NCBI RefSeq assembly: GCF_900172215.1
Contig: NZ_FWFP01000008.1
Coordinates: forward strand, 148,161-212,160
Length of the DNA: 64,000 bases
Reading direction: 5' to 3'
Source of the DNA: Ruegeria meonggei
GTDB taxonomy: Bacteria > Pseudomonadota > Alphaproteobacteria > Rhodobacterales > Rhodobacteraceae
The notes beneath the pieces are model-generated. The model saw nothing but the letters and a program-made list of their open reading frames with translations, did no database searches and had not been told where the DNA came from. A program made the position numbers and the translations under genes. This document shows, one piece after another, positions 44,196 to 54,570 of the stretch (its first letter is position 1; each line of letters starts with the position of its first letter).

Positions 44196-45730
44196 CACAC
44201 CAGCCCAGGCATGACAGTGCCGACGGCCTGAAGGATTGCGCCGTCCGCCACCAGCTTTTTGGAGCTCTCCAAATCAGGTGCCATATAGCGATCCTCGACC
44301 AGCGGCGGGATATCGACCCGCAACCGGGTTATGACTTGCTGCAACGGTGTACTGGTGGCTAAGGGTGCGCGAAACTCCACCCCTTGCGCGGCACAGAGCA
44401 GTTCGACGCCTAGAATGTAACTTAGGTTCTCGACCATTCGGGTCAGACGCCGTGCACCGTGGGCGGCCATGGACACGTGATCCTCCTGATTGGCCGAGGT
44501 TGGCGTGCTGTCGGTTACGCAGGGGTTGGCGAGGTGCTTGTTTTCGCTCATCAACGCGGCGGTGGTCACTTCAGCGATCATCAGACCGGAATTCAGCCCC
44601 GGTTCCGGCGTCAAAAACGGCGGTAGATCAAAGCTGAGAGTCGGATCCACCATCAAAGCGATCCGCCGCTGCGCGATCGCTCCGATCTCGGACACGGCCA
44701 GCGCGATCATATCGGCGGCAAATCCCACGGGTTCAGCATGAAAGTTCCCGCCCGAAACGATAGTACCCGCCTCGTTCAGAACCAGCGGATTATCGGTGGC
44801 AGCATTGGCCTCGATCTCAAGCGTGGCAGCGGCCTGCCGCAGCACGTCCATCGCAGCACCCGTGACCTGCGGCTGGCACCGGATGCAATACGGGTCTTGA
44901 ACACGCGTGTCGCCATCGCGGTGGCTTTCGCGAATCTCCGACCCCTCCAGCACAGCCCGCATGGCACTGGCGGCCTCGGTCTGGCCACGATGCCCGCGCA
45001 GCGTGTGGATTTCAGGCTGCAGCGGTGCGGTCGACCCCATGATCGCATCGGTGGACAGGGCCGAAATAACCAGGGCGCTCTGTGCCGCCCGCCAGCCCTC
45101 ATACAGACCAGCCAGGGCGAAAGCGGTTGAAAACTGTGTGCCGTTAATGAAAGCCAGCCCCTCTTTGGGACCCAGTTCAACAGGCTCTAACCCAACGGAT
45201 CTCAGGGCTTGATCACCAGGCAAGGTTTCGCCGTTCACCTCAGCCTCACCTGCGCCGATGATCACGGCTGTCATATGAGCCAGCGGGGCAAGATCGCCCG
45301 AGGCCCCAACCGAACCTTGCGCCGGGATAACCGGTGTGACCCCACGGGCCAGCATCTGCTGTAGCAGCTCAATCAGCTCCCACCGGACACCCGAGGCGCC
45401 GCGCCCAAAGGACAATAGTTTGAGCGTCATCATCAGCCGGGTCACACGCCGTGACACAGCCGGGCCCACACCGCAGCAATGGCTAAGGATCAGATTGCGC
45501 TGAAGGGTCGAGGTGTCTTTGGCTGCAATCTTCAGGCTAGCCAGTTTTCCAAAGCCGGTATTGACCCCATAGACAGGCTCTATACCAGCGGCGGCTATCT
45601 GTATGCGCCGCGCCGCATCTTCGACCTTAGGTTTACAGCTCACATCCAGTGATACCGTGGCCTCTTGCCAATAGATTTCCGCCAATTGCGACAGGGAAAC
45701 CTGCCCAGGCACCAGCATCAGGGGCGTCAT
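44195..45730 (-). CDS. hutH: Histidine ammonia-lyase
   Basis: The protein has 511 residues from ATG 45730, with GGAGG six bases before it; upstream in-frame codons lie within hutI. The Ala-Ser-Gly triplet that forms the MIO cofactor is in [16 protein letters not shown]. Also conserved are [10 protein letters not shown] and [13 protein letters not shown]. It deaminates histidine to urocanate, the entry step. Confidence 0.97.
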   Translation of the reverse strand: MTPLMLVPGQVSLSQLAEIYWQEATVSLDVSCKPKVEDAARRIQIAAAGIEPVYGVNTGFGKLASLKIAAKDTSTLQRNLILSHCCGVGPAVSRRVTRLMMTLKLLSFGRGASGVRWELIELLQQMLARGVTPVIPAQGSVGASGDLAPLAHMTAVIIGAGEAEVNGETLPGDQALRSVGLEPVELGPKEGLAFINGTQFSTAFALAGLYEGWRAAQSALVISALSTDAIMGSTAPLQPEIHTLRGHRGQTEAASAMRAVLEGSEIRESHRDGDTRVQDPYCIRCQPQVTGAAMDVLRQAAATLEIEANAATDNPLVLNEAGTIVSGGNFHAEPVGFAADMIALAVSEIGAIAQRRIALMVDPTLSFDLPPFLTPEPGLNSGLMIAEVTTAALMSENKHLANPCVTDSTPTSANQEDHVSMAAHGARRLTRMVENLSYILGVELLCAAQGVEFRAPLATSTPLQQVITRLRVDIPPLVEDRYMAPDLESSKKLVADGAILQAVGTVMPGLV

Positions 45731-46935
45731 GCCAGGCCTCCGAAGATACGTTTGTATAGGGGGTTGAAGCCGACGCGATACGCCAGTTCGGCCGGGTGTT
45801 CGATATCCCAAACCGCCAGATCGGCGCGCTGCCCGGGTGCGACGGTGCCCTGTTCCGCCAACCCCAGCGCGCGGGCAGCGTTTCGGGTGACCCCCAATAG
45901 CGCCTCCTCCGGTGTCAGCCGGAACAGGGTGCAGCCCATATTCATCGTCAGCAACAGTGAGGTCAAAGGCGACGATCCGGGGTTGCAATCTGTCGCCAGG
46001 ACTATCGGGACTCCTTGCTGACGCAACAGATCCACCGGTGGCAATTGTGTTTCGCGCAGCGTGTAGAACGCGCCCGGCAACAGCGTGGCTGCAGTCCCTG
46101 CTTGCGCCATCGCCAACACACCATCAGCCTCCAGATACTCGATATGGTCCGCAGACAGCGCCCCGTAAGAGGCCGCCAACTGTGCGCCGCCAAGATTTGA
46201 CAGCTGTTCTGCATGCAATTTAACCGGCAGGCCAAGTTCCTGCGCCACATCAAAGACCTGCGCGATCTGAGAGGGGGTGAACGCGATCCCTTCGCAAAAC
46301 CCATCTACTGCATCCACCAGACCCTGTGCATGGGCCTCGCGCAGCGTGGGGATGCAAACCTCGCGGATGTATTCATCCGGTTGGGCGGTAAATTCGGGTG
46401 GCACGGCATGCGCTCCCAAAAAGCTGGTTCTGATCCGAACCGGACGGGCGTCACCAATGCGTCGGGCGACGCGCAGCATCTTTAGCTCGGTCTCGGTGTC
46501 CAACCCATAGCCGGACTTGATTTCAATGGTGCTGACACCTTCGGCGATCAACGCATCCACCCGCGTCTGCGCATCTGACAACAACGTCTCTTCGCTGGCT
46601 GACCGTGTGGCGTTGACGGTGGACAGGATACCACCCCCGGCGCGCGCGATCTCTTCATAAGAGGCACCGTTCAGGCGCATCTCAAACTCTTGCGCGCGGT
46701 TACCGCCAAAGACGACATGGGTGTGCGCATCGATCAGGGCGGGTGTGATCAACCGGTCGCCAAAATCCTCAACTGGCCATTCCGCGTATTCCGTGGGCAA
46801 GCCCTGCCGCGCTCCAACCCAGACGATATCTGTTCCGTCCAAGGCGATGGCCGCATCCTGGAGCAGGCCATAAGGCGTGGCGCTGTTTGCCATCGTGGCG
46901 ATCCGAGCACTGGTAAGGACTGTTTTTCCTGTCAT
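45727..46935 (-). CDS. hutI: Imidazolonepropionase
   Basis: The protein has 402 residues from ATG 46935. Amidohydrolase metal ligands are visible: [33 protein letters not shown] and [10 protein letters not shown]. It hydrolyses imidazolone propionate to formimidoylglutamate. It is the first gene of the minus-strand hut operon and diverges from hutF. Confidence 0.96.
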   Translation of the reverse strand: MTGKTVLTSARIATMANSATPYGLLQDAAIALDGTDIVWVGARQGLPTEYAEWPVEDFGDRLITPALIDAHTHVVFGGNRAQEFEMRLNGASYEEIARAGGGILSTVNATRSASEETLLSDAQTRVDALIAEGVSTIEIKSGYGLDTETELKMLRVARRIGDARPVRIRTSFLGAHAVPPEFTAQPDEYIREVCIPTLREAHAQGLVDAVDGFCEGIAFTPSQIAQVFDVAQELGLPVKLHAEQLSNLGGAQLAASYGALSADHIEYLEADGVLAMAQAGTAATLLPGAFYTLRETQLPPVDLLRQQGVPIVLATDCNPGSSPLTSLLLTMNMGCTLFRLTPEEALLGVTRNAARALGLAEQGTVAPGQRADLAVWDIEHPAELAYRVGFNPLYKRIFGGLA

Positions 46936-46973
46936 GGCGTTTCTTTTTGACCTCCCCTCTTGGCAAATCATTT

Positions 46974-46981
46974 CGTATACG
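46974..46981. promoter_or_regulatory. Candidate HutC operator between hutI and hutF
   Basis: CGTATACG is a perfect palindrome in an AT-rich stretch of the 82-bp divergent gap between hutI and hutF. HutC proteins often bind GTATAC-like palindromes. The position suits control of both operons. Confidence 0.45.
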
Positions 46982-47017
46982 TGTAACTTTATAAAGTCTA
47001 CACAAAATGGAAACAAC

Positions 47018-48373
47018 ATGTCGGTGCATGCCAAATCTGCCTTGTTAGGCCCTAGCTGGTTCAACGATGTTCGGGTCGAAATCGGCGATGGGCGCATTGT
47101 CGGCGTGCAAACGGACGTTCGTGCTGCACTTGAAGACACCCAGGTGGGTGTTTTGCTGCCGGCGCTGGGAAACCTGCACAGCCACGCCTTTCAGCGCGCC
47201 ATGGCTGGCATGACCGAAATGCGCGCGGCAGGGCGCGAGAGCTTTTGGACCTGGCGCAACCTGATGTACCGGTTTCTGGATCGCCTCACGCCCGAGCAGA
47301 TCGAAGCCATTGCCGCGCTGGTGTTCTTGGAGATGCAGGAGGCCGGTTACGCCGCAGTCGGAGAGTTCCACTATGTCCATCACCAGCCCGGCGGCGCGCC
47401 TTACGATCAGCTGTCGGAACTAAGCCAGCGTATCTTTGCGGCGGCGGATCACACCGGTATCGGCCTGACCCATCTGCCAGTGCTTTATACATATGGCAAC
47501 GTCACACAGGCCCCTCTTACGGGTGGTCAGCTGCGGTTTGGGAATGACGTAGACCGGTTTCTGACTCTGGTCGAAGGATGCCGCGCTGGCCTGCCCCACT
47601 CAGATTCTGAAATTGGCATCGCCCCGCATTCGCTACGGGCGGTGTCCCCAGCCGATTTGCGCAGGGTTCTGCAGGCGCAACCTGACGGACCAGTCCACAT
47701 CCATATCGCCGAACAGCTGAAAGAGATTGACGATGTTCAGGCCACGTTCGGCCAGCGCCCGGTGGCATGGTTACTGGACAACGCCGATGTTGACGCCCGG
47801 TGGTGCCTGATCCACGCGACGCACATGACAGATGACGAAACACACGGGCTGGCCCGGTCGGGGGCCGTGGCAGGGCTGTGCCCGATCACCGAGGCCAATC
47901 TAGGCGACGGCACCTTCAACGGCGCGCGGTACATCGCCGAAGAGGGGCGGTTTGGCATTGGATCCGACTCTAATGTGCGAATTTCCTTACCCGAGGAGCT
48001 GCGCACGCTGGAATACTCGCAACGGCTGCGGGATCATGAGCGTGCGGTCATGGTCAAAGACGAAGGTTCGGTTGGTCATGCACTTTATACAGGGGCCGCG
48101 CGGGGCGGCGCGCAGGCCCTTGGTCGCGACTCGGGTGAGATCGCCACAGGAAAACTGGCAGATCTGGTAGCCATTGACCGCTCTCACCCTACGCTTTGCG
48201 CGCTGCGCGACGATCAACTGCTGGACGGACTGTGTTTTGCCGCACCTGACGGGTTGGTGACCGATCTGTGGAGTGCCGGACGCCATACGGTGCAACAGGG
48301 TCGCCACATCGCGCGGGATCAGATCATCCCAGCATACCGATCCGCGATTGCGGGCCTGCTGGCCTCGGTCTAA
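47018..48373 (+). CDS. hutF: Formimidoylglutamate deiminase
   Basis: The protein has 451 residues from ATG 47018. The amidohydrolase pattern is [45 protein letters not shown] and [12 protein letters not shown]. It turns formimidoylglutamate into N-formylglutamate and ammonia, so this organism uses the deiminase/HutG branch. It diverges from hutI and is followed after 13 bases by hutC. Confidence 0.94.
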   Translation: MSVHAKSALLGPSWFNDVRVEIGDGRIVGVQTDVRAALEDTQVGVLLPALGNLHSHAFQRAMAGMTEMRAAGRESFWTWRNLMYRFLDRLTPEQIEAIAALVFLEMQEAGYAAVGEFHYVHHQPGGAPYDQLSELSQRIFAAADHTGIGLTHLPVLYTYGNVTQAPLTGGQLRFGNDVDRFLTLVEGCRAGLPHSDSEIGIAPHSLRAVSPADLRRVLQAQPDGPVHIHIAEQLKEIDDVQATFGQRPVAWLLDNADVDARWCLIHATHMTDDETHGLARSGAVAGLCPITEANLGDGTFNGARYIAEEGRFGIGSDSNVRISLPEELRTLEYSQRLRDHERAVMVKDEGSVGHALYTGAARGGAQALGRDSGEIATGKLADLVAIDRSHPTLCALRDDQLLDGLCFAAPDGLVTDLWSAGRHTVQQGRHIARDQIIPAYRSAIAGLLASV

Positions 48374-48386
48374 GGGTAAAGGCACC

Positions 48387-49091
48387 ATGGCCCAGACCAG
48401 CGACACAACCAGTTATAAAGACATCAAACTCACTGTGCTTGAACGTATTCGGTCGGGGCAATGGCAACCGGACTCGCTGCTTCCAAACGAAGAGGCGCTT
48501 GCGGTTGAGTTCTCCTGCACCCGCACCACGGTTAATCGTGCGCTGCGGGAACTGGCGGACGAGGGCTATCTGGAACGCCGCCGCAAGGCCGGAACCCGCG
48601 TTCTAAGCGCGCCGCAGCGACAAGCGCGGTTCACCATCCCCATGGTCCGGGATGAGGTTGAGGCCCTGGGCGGCACCTATCGCTATGCGTTGGTCTCTGC
48701 CGGATCGGAACCCGCGCCCGAGTGGTTGAACGCGCGCCTTGCGTTAAATCCGAACCAAAGCGTGATGCATGTGCGGTGTATGCATTTCAACGGCAATACC
48801 CCGTTCCAATACGAGGATCGCTGGATTGTCACCGCCTCGGTCCCGCAAGTGGAACAGGCTGATTTCTCGCAGATCGGACCAAATGAATGGCTGATCCAGA
48901 CCGTGCCTTTCACCAATGTTGAGCTGAGCTTCATGGCCAGCCGTGCCGATGCGACGCTTGCGGGTTTTTTGGATATGCCCGTTGGTGATCCTGTTTTCAC
49001 CGGCGAGCGGATCACCTGGTTGCAGGGACAGCCCGTGACCTTTGCCAAGATGTTCTTTGCGGCCGGGTATCGCATGACCACGGAATTCTGA
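48387..49091 (+). CDS. hutC: Histidine utilisation repressor HutC
   Basis: The protein has 234 residues. The GntR winged helix (YKDIKLTVLERIRSGQWQPDSLLPNEEALAVEFSCTRTTVNRALRELADEGYLERRRKAGTRV) is followed by a UTRA domain (RCMHFNGNTPFQYEDRWIVTASVP) that would bind urocanate. It is cotranscribed with hutF. Context makes the HutC assignment strong. Confidence 0.92.
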   Translation: MAQTSDTTSYKDIKLTVLERIRSGQWQPDSLLPNEEALAVEFSCTRTTVNRALRELADEGYLERRRKAGTRVLSAPQRQARFTIPMVRDEVEALGGTYRYALVSAGSEPAPEWLNARLALNPNQSVMHVRCMHFNGNTPFQYEDRWIVTASVPQVEQADFSQIGPNEWLIQTVPFTNVELSFMASRADATLAGFLDMPVGDPVFTGERITWLQGQPVTFAKMFFAAGYRMTTEF

Positions 49092-49184
49092 CTGGCGGCC
49101 TGATTTCTGACCGCGAGGGCTTTACCCTCTTTCCAATCCAAGACAGATTCGCATTGAATCCACCTGGTGCAAAAGGAAGACGAC

Positions 49185-50702
49185 ATGGGCAATCCGCTTT
49201 ATGACCGTTTGTTTGGCATTCACGCGGGCAAGGACACGCCGTTTCTGCATCTGCCCAACGGCCAATCCCTGACCCATGCTGCCTTTCTGGACATGGCTTC
49301 GCGGATCGCCAATGCGCTCAACGGGTATGAGCTAGAGCCCGGAGACCGTGTGGCCGTGCAGGTCGAGAAATCGCCCGAGGCGCTGGCGCTGTATGCTGCA
49401 TGCGCGCAGACCGGACTGATCTTTCTGCCGTTGAACACCGCCTACACCACGACCGAGCTGCGCTATTTCGTTGAAAACAGCGGCGCGGCGCTGGTGGTCT
49501 GCGACAGCGCCACAGAAGCAGGGCTGACCCCTATCGCACAGGCAAACAATGCCCGGTTAGAGACGCTGAATGGTGATGGATCGGGCAGCCTGATGCGCCG
49601 CGCGCTGGGAATGTTGCCCGCCTTTGCGCCGGTTCAGCGCGGGTCGGGCGATCTGGCCGCGTTCCTCTACACATCGGGCACGACGGGGCGGTCAAAAGGC
49701 GCGATGCTGACGCAGAACAACCTGCTGTCGGACGCCGAAACGCTGGTGCAGCAGTGGCGCTTTACACAAGACGACGTGCTGCTGCATGCCTTGCCGATCT
49801 TTCACACACACGGTTTGTTTGTGGCAACGAATGTAATTCTGGCCTCGGGCGGATCGATGATCTTCCTGCCGAAGTTCGATCTGGATGACATTCTGCGGTT
49901 GATGCCTCAGGCGACATCGATGATGGGGGTTCCGACCTTCTACACCCGCCTGTTGGGCGATGATCGGTTCACTGGCGATCTGGCGCGGCATATGCGGCTG
50001 TTTATCTCGGGCTCAGCCCCATTGCCGGCGGAAACCCATGAGCGGTTTGAGACCCGCACCGGCCATCGCATCCTGGAACGCTATGGCATGACCGAGACCA
50101 ACATGAACACTTCGAACCCCTATGATGGCGAACGCCGCGCCGGGACGGTCGGGTTCCCCTTGCCGGATGTCGAACTAAAAGTCACCGACCCTGACACGGG
50201 CGAAACGCTGCCGCAGGGCAAGATCGGCATCATCGAGGTGCGCGGACCCAACGTGTTCGACGGCTATTGGCAAATGCCCGAGAAAACCGCCGCCGAACTG
50301 CGCGAGGATGGGTTCTTTATCACCGGCGATCTGGGGCGCGTGGACGCAGATGGCTATGTCCACATCGTCGGGCGCGGCAAGGATCTGATCATCTCGGGCG
50401 GCTACAACATCTATCCCAAAGAGATCGAGCTTGTTCTGGACGACCAGCCCGGCGTGTTGGAAAGCGCGGTGATTGGCGTGCCACACCCGGATTACGGTGA
50501 GGCGGTTGTGGGCATTCTGGTGGCCGAACCAGGCCAGTCACCCGACCCCGAGGTTATTCTGGCCAACGTGCAAAGCCAATTGGCCCGGTTCAAACATCCA
50601 CGACAGCTGATCGTGCTGGACACGCTGCCGCGCAATACCATGGGCAAGGTGCAGAAAAACGTGCTGCGAAACAGCTACAAGGACCTGTTTACGCAAAAAT
50701 AG
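49185..50702 (+). CDS. matB: Malonyl-CoA synthetase-type acyl-CoA ligase
   Basis: The protein has 505 residues from ATG 49185 (AAAAGGAAGACGAC before it). AMP-binding motifs are FLYTSGTTGRSKGAMLTQNNL, RYGMTETNMNTSNPYDGERRAGTVG and FITGDLGRVDADGYVHIVGRGKDLIISGGYNIYPKEIE. The catalytic lysine is in RNTMGKVQKN. The FETRTGHRILERYGMTETNM region is typical of MatB. No malonyl-CoA decarboxylase (matA) is adjacent. It lies next to hutC but belongs to another pathway. Confidence 0.88.
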   Translation: MGNPLYDRLFGIHAGKDTPFLHLPNGQSLTHAAFLDMASRIANALNGYELEPGDRVAVQVEKSPEALALYAACAQTGLIFLPLNTAYTTTELRYFVENSGAALVVCDSATEAGLTPIAQANNARLETLNGDGSGSLMRRALGMLPAFAPVQRGSGDLAAFLYTSGTTGRSKGAMLTQNNLLSDAETLVQQWRFTQDDVLLHALPIFHTHGLFVATNVILASGGSMIFLPKFDLDDILRLMPQATSMMGVPTFYTRLLGDDRFTGDLARHMRLFISGSAPLPAETHERFETRTGHRILERYGMTETNMNTSNPYDGERRAGTVGFPLPDVELKVTDPDTGETLPQGKIGIIEVRGPNVFDGYWQMPEKTAAELREDGFFITGDLGRVDADGYVHIVGRGKDLIISGGYNIYPKEIELVLDDQPGVLESAVIGVPHPDYGEAVVGILVAEPGQSPDPEVILANVQSQLARFKHPRQLIVLDTLPRNTMGKVQKNVLRNSYKDLFTQK

Positions 50703-51426
50703 GCTTTAGCGGCTTCCGTCCCCGTTCGGTCAGCAACCAACACTGGCGGCCCTCAAATACAGCAGTGGCCAGTGGGCGGCCATAACCCGCGCCAGCATCC
50801 AGATTGACCCTATTGCAGCAATGCTCTGCCGCGTCGACGGGCGTGTGGCCATGCACGATCAACCAGGGATGCGGGCCGGATTCGATCAAGAACTCTTGCC
50901 GGATCCAAACCAGATCGTCCTCGGATTGCTGCGCCAAGGGGATACCGGGCCGAATGCCCGCATGAACGAACAGCAGGTCACCCTCTTGGTGATAGGCAGG
51001 CAGCGCATTGATAAAATCCAGATGCGCGGGTGGAACGGCGGCACAAGCCCGTTCGTGGACCTGATAAATGCGGTCGTTATCCGTGACCTCGACGCCGTAA
51101 GACGCCAGCGTGTCCCGGCCTCCAAGCCGGGGATTCAGCCAGTTTAGAGTGATCGGCAATTGCTTGTCCGCGATCTCTCGCTCCTGCACGAAGCGAGCCA
51201 TCATCCGGTCGTGGTTGCCCTTGACCATCACCCAGTTTCGCCCGGCCTGTTGCCCGTCAATCAACAGATCCAGAACGGCGCGGCTGTCGGGGCCGCGATC
51301 CACATAGTCACCCAGAAAAACGACGCGCGCATCCGGTCCGCCATCCGCCTCAATCCGGGACAGCGCGTTTTGCAGCATGCCCAGCTGCCCGTGGATGTCA
51401 CCAACGGCATAGATCGAAGTTGTCAA
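50689..51426 (-). CDS. ApaH/PP2A-like metallophosphatase
   Basis: The protein has 245 residues. The metal motifs are GDIHGQLGML, FLGDYVDRGPDSRAV, VKGNHDRMM, FVHAGIRPG and VHGHTP. This is the calcineurin-like family that includes diadenosine tetraphosphatase and serine/threonine phosphatases, and the substrate is not determinable. It converges with matB, overlapping it by 14 bases. Confidence 0.87.
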   Translation of the reverse strand: MTTSIYAVGDIHGQLGMLQNALSRIEADGGPDARVVFLGDYVDRGPDSRAVLDLLIDGQQAGRNWVMVKGNHDRMMARFVQEREIADKQLPITLNWLNPRLGGRDTLASYGVEVTDNDRIYQVHERACAAVPPAHLDFINALPAYHQEGDLLFVHAGIRPGIPLAQQSEDDLVWIRQEFLIESGPHPWLIVHGHTPVDAAEHCCNRVNLDAGAGYGRPLATAVFEGRQCWLLTERGRKPLKPIFA

Positions 51427-51488
51427 ACCGGAGCCCTTTCAAATTGGTTACAGGTCTTGTGCCTCAATTGGGCCGCCGACAAAAGACA

Positions 51489-51516
51489 ATGCCCGCGCAA
51501 TTAACAGCGCGGGCAT
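51489..51516 (-). terminator. Intrinsic terminator upstream of the phosphatase (after serA)
   Basis: ATGCCCGCGC / GCGCGGGCAT is a perfect 10-bp stem. On the minus strand it is followed by TGTCTTTTGT. It lies 31 bases after the serA stop. Confidence 0.8.
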
Positions 51517-51546
51517 CGAACAGGTCACGATTTCTACGTCTGACTA

Positions 51547-53142
51547 TCAGGCGACGTCGAATTCCAGCGGTTTGATCTGCGTGAACAGGCCAGTCTCGGC
51601 CAATTTGGCGCGCGCTTCGGCTGGCACCGGTTCGTCGACATACAGCAGCGCAATCGCTTCGCCGCCCGCTTCGGATCGGCCAAGGGTAAAGTTGGCGATG
51701 TTCACATCGCTTTCACCCATGGTCTGGCCCAACGCACCGATGATACCCGGGACATCCTCGTTGGTGGTGTAGAGCATATGCGCGCCGACCTCGGCGTCGA
51801 TATTGATACCTTTGATCTGGATGAAGCGCGGCTTGCCGTCGCTGAACACCGTGCCACCGATCGAACGCTCGCGCTTTTCGGTCACGACAGTGACCTTGAT
51901 GTACCCCTCGAAAGCCCCCGATTTATCCTGATTGGTGGTCGAGATCTTGATCCCACGCTCTTTGGCCACAACCGGGGCTGAAACCATATTCACCTCGGGG
52001 TTGAACTTTTTCATAATCCCGGCCACGGCCGAACAGTTCAACGCCGCCAGGTTCATCTCGGCCGCGACACCGTCGTAGAGAATGTTGATCGCCTTGATCG
52101 GCTCATCCGTCATTTGACCGATGAAGCTGCCCAGATGCCCGGCCAGTTTGATCCACGGCCCCATGACCTTGGCTTCTTCGGCGGTGACGGACGGCATGTT
52201 CAGCGCGTTCTCAACCGCCCCGGTCAGCAGGTAGTTCGAGATCTGCTCAGCCACCTGCAGCGCCACGTTTTCCTGCGCCTCTGTGGTTGCCGCACCCAGA
52301 TGCGGTGTGCAGACCACGTTGGGCAGGTTGAACAGCGCGTTTTCCTTGGCCGGTTCCTCGCTGAACACGTCAAAGGCGGCCCCGGCGACATGGCCGGATT
52401 GCAACATCTCGGCCAGCGCCTCTTCGTCGACCAGGCCACCACGGGCACAGTTGACGATACGCACGCCGGGTTTGGTCTTGGCCAGATTCTCACGGTTCAG
52501 AACATTGCGGGTCTGATCGGTCAACGGCACATGCAGGGTGATGAAATCGGCGCGCGACAGCAACTCGTCCAGTTCAACCTTTTCCACGCCCATCTTGGCG
52601 GCTTTCTCTTCGCCCAAATAGGGATCATAGGCGACGACTTTCATCTTCAGGCCCAAGGCGCGTTCGCAGACGATCCCGCCAATGTTGCCCGCGCCAATGA
52701 CACCAAGCGTCTTGTTGGTCAGCTCAATCCCCATGAACTTGGACTTTTCCCACTTGCCCGCATGGGTCGAGGTGCTGGCCTCGGGGATTTGCCGCGCCAC
52801 GGCGAACATCATCGCAATCGCATGCTCGGCCGTGGTGATCATATTGCCAAACGGCGTGTTCATCACGATCACGCCCTTCTTGCTGGCTGCGTCCTTGTCG
52901 ACATTGTCGGTGCCGATCCCGGCGCGGCCAATGACTTTCAGCTTGTCCGCATGTTCCAGCAACGTGGGCGTGACCTTTGTGGCCGAGCGGATCGCTAGGC
53001 CGTCATATTGACCGATCACTTCGGCCAGCTTGTCTTTGTCCTTGCCGAGGTCGGGCATGAAATCCACGTCGATGCCACGGTCACGGAAAATCTGAACAGC
53101 AGTTTCGCTGAGCTTGTCGGAAACGAGTACTTTAGGGGCCAT
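51547..53142 (-). CDS. serA: D-3-phosphoglycerate dehydrogenase (long form)
   Basis: The protein has 531 residues from ATG 53142. NAD binding is in LGVIGAGNIGGIVCERALGL. The catalytic Arg/Glu/His are in VNCARGGLVDEEAL, the FDVFSEEPA glutamate and CTPHLGAATTEAQENVA. The C-terminal half (IKISTTNQDKSGAFEG, then HMLYTTNEDVPGIIGALGQTMGESDVNIANFTLG) holds the intervening and ACT regulatory domains that sense serine. It opens serine synthesis and lies 71 bases after serC on the same strand. Confidence 0.97.
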   Translation of the reverse strand: MAPKVLVSDKLSETAVQIFRDRGIDVDFMPDLGKDKDKLAEVIGQYDGLAIRSATKVTPTLLEHADKLKVIGRAGIGTDNVDKDAASKKGVIVMNTPFGNMITTAEHAIAMMFAVARQIPEASTSTHAGKWEKSKFMGIELTNKTLGVIGAGNIGGIVCERALGLKMKVVAYDPYLGEEKAAKMGVEKVELDELLSRADFITLHVPLTDQTRNVLNRENLAKTKPGVRIVNCARGGLVDEEALAEMLQSGHVAGAAFDVFSEEPAKENALFNLPNVVCTPHLGAATTEAQENVALQVAEQISNYLLTGAVENALNMPSVTAEEAKVMGPWIKLAGHLGSFIGQMTDEPIKAINILYDGVAAEMNLAALNCSAVAGIMKKFNPEVNMVSAPVVAKERGIKISTTNQDKSGAFEGYIKVTVVTEKRERSIGGTVFSDGKPRFIQIKGINIDAEVGAHMLYTTNEDVPGIIGALGQTMGESDVNIANFTLGRSEAGGEAIALLYVDEPVPAEARAKLAETGLFTQIKPLEFDVA

Positions 53143-53173
53143 ATCTCTGGTCCTTGATATTTGGGAATCGTCC

Positions 53174-53210
53174 GGGCCTGACGCGGCCCAGAATTTTCGA
53201 CGAAAATTCT
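53174..53210 (-). other. Tandem hairpins in the serC-serA gap
   Basis: Two stem-loops lie back to back. One is AT-rich: AGAATTTTC-GTC-GAAAATTCT (53190-53210). The other is GC-rich: GGGCC-GCGTCA-GGCCC (53174-53189). They begin four bases after the serC stop. A role in attenuation or processing between serC and serA is likely, but neither has a U-run. Confidence 0.6.
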
Positions 53211-53213
53211 TTG

Positions 53214-54395
53214 TCAGGCCGCAACCGTTTGCGCAGCGATCTCGGCCTCGAAGGCCCAGGCCAGCCAGGGCAGCATCGCCTCGATATCCGAGGTCTCGAC
53301 CGTGCCACCGCACCAGATGCGCAGACCCGCAGGGGCGTCGCGATAGGCGCCGATATCCAAAGCGATACTCTCAGCCTCAAGTCGTTTCGCCACAGCTTTG
53401 GCAAACACCGCCCCATCCTGAATACGCGCATCGGTGAATTTCAGGCACACGGATGTGTTCGACTGCGTCGCGTCATCAGCGGCCAGATTGGCGATCCAGT
53501 CATTTTGCGCGCAGAAGCCATGCACCGCACCGGCATTGGCATCCGCACGGGCGATCAGGCCTTGCAACCCGCCAACCGAGCGCGCCCAGTCCAGCGCGAA
53601 CAGATAGTCCTCAACCGCCAGCATCGACGGCGTGTTGATTGTGGCACCGGTGAAGATGCCGTCAATCAGCTTGCCGCCTTTGGTCAGGCGGAAAATCTTG
53701 GGCAGGGGCCATGCGGGCGTATAGCTTTCCAGCCGCTCCACCGCGCGGGGGCTCAGGATCAGCATGCCGTGGGCCGCTTCTCCGCCAAGAACCTTCTGCC
53801 AGCTGAATGTGGTCACATCCAGCTTATCCCAGGGCAGGTCCATGGCAAAAGCGGCTGAGGTCGCGTCACAGATTGTCAGGCCCTGACGGTCATCAGCGAT
53901 CCAATTGCCGTTGGGAACGCGCACGCCCGAGGTGGTGCCGTTCCATGTAAAGACAACGTCATTTGCGAAATCGACAGTCGCCAGATCAACGATCTGGCCA
54001 TAGTCGGCGGTCTTGATCTCGGCCTCGATTTTCAACTGCTTGACTACATCGGTTACCCAACCCGCGCCAAAGCTCTCCCAGGCCAGCATCTCGACCTTGC
54101 GTTCGCCCAAAAGCGACCACAGAGCCATCTCAACTGCGCCGGTATCCGACGCAGGAACGATGCCGATCTTGTAGCCTGCCGGGATGCCCAGCACTTCACG
54201 CGTGCCTTCGATGGCCGCCTTCAGCTTGTCCTTGCCAACGGCGGCACGGTGCGAGCGTCCCAGAGCGGCGCCGGCCAGTTTGGTCAGATCAAATGTGGGG
54301 GGTTTGGCGCAGGGGCCTGAGGAAAAACGCGGGTTTGCGGGCCGCAGATCAGGTTTGCGCGCGGCGTCGCGCGACGCCGTTTGTTCGATAGTCAT
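53214..54395 (-). CDS. serC: Phosphoserine aminotransferase
   Basis: The protein has 393 residues from ATG 54395 (GGAAGG nine bases before). Class V aminotransferase marks are [42 protein letters not shown], the lysine in [18 protein letters not shown] and [17 protein letters not shown]. It belongs to the alphaproteobacterial SerC group, which is longer than E. coli SerC. It works between SerA and SerB. Its leader contains several hairpins. Confidence 0.95.
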   Translation of the reverse strand: MTIEQTASRDAARKPDLRPANPRFSSGPCAKPPTFDLTKLAGAALGRSHRAAVGKDKLKAAIEGTREVLGIPAGYKIGIVPASDTGAVEMALWSLLGERKVEMLAWESFGAGWVTDVVKQLKIEAEIKTADYGQIVDLATVDFANDVVFTWNGTTSGVRVPNGNWIADDRQGLTICDATSAAFAMDLPWDKLDVTTFSWQKVLGGEAAHGMLILSPRAVERLESYTPAWPLPKIFRLTKGGKLIDGIFTGATINTPSMLAVEDYLFALDWARSVGGLQGLIARADANAGAVHGFCAQNDWIANLAADDATQSNTSVCLKFTDARIQDGAVFAKAVAKRLEAESIALDIGAYRDAPAGLRIWCGGTVETSDIEAMLPWLAWAFEAEIAAQTVAA

Positions 54396-54500
54396 GTGTA
54401 TTATCCTTCCAGATACACGCCCCTCGTTGGGGAGGGGTGTCCCACCGCCACACCTAGAAACCCCGCTGCGGCGCAGCAAGCGAAAAAGACGCCCTGAAAG
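54396..54500 (-). promoter_or_regulatory. Structured serC 5' leader (candidate serC RNA motif)
   Basis: Read on the minus strand, four stems precede the ATG: GCTGC-GCC-GCAGC, GGTGT / ACACC, CCCCTC-CCCAAC-GAGGGG, and GTGTAT / ATACAC. The last loop holds the ribosome site GGAAGG. A conserved serC RNA motif is known upstream of serC in alphaproteobacteria, so this is a natural match. I cannot verify the covariance. Such a leader could tune SerC translation. Confidence 0.6.
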
Positions 54501-54570
54501 CGGAAAACGACATCAAACACCGTTCGATTCCGGAACGCGTGTTTCCGATCGGCGAAATCCTGACGGGGTA

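Noticed and set aside
54510..54545. T-loop-like sequence GTTCGATTCC suggesting a tRNA
   Set aside because: The bases on each side cannot form a T-arm and no acceptor or anticodon arm is present.
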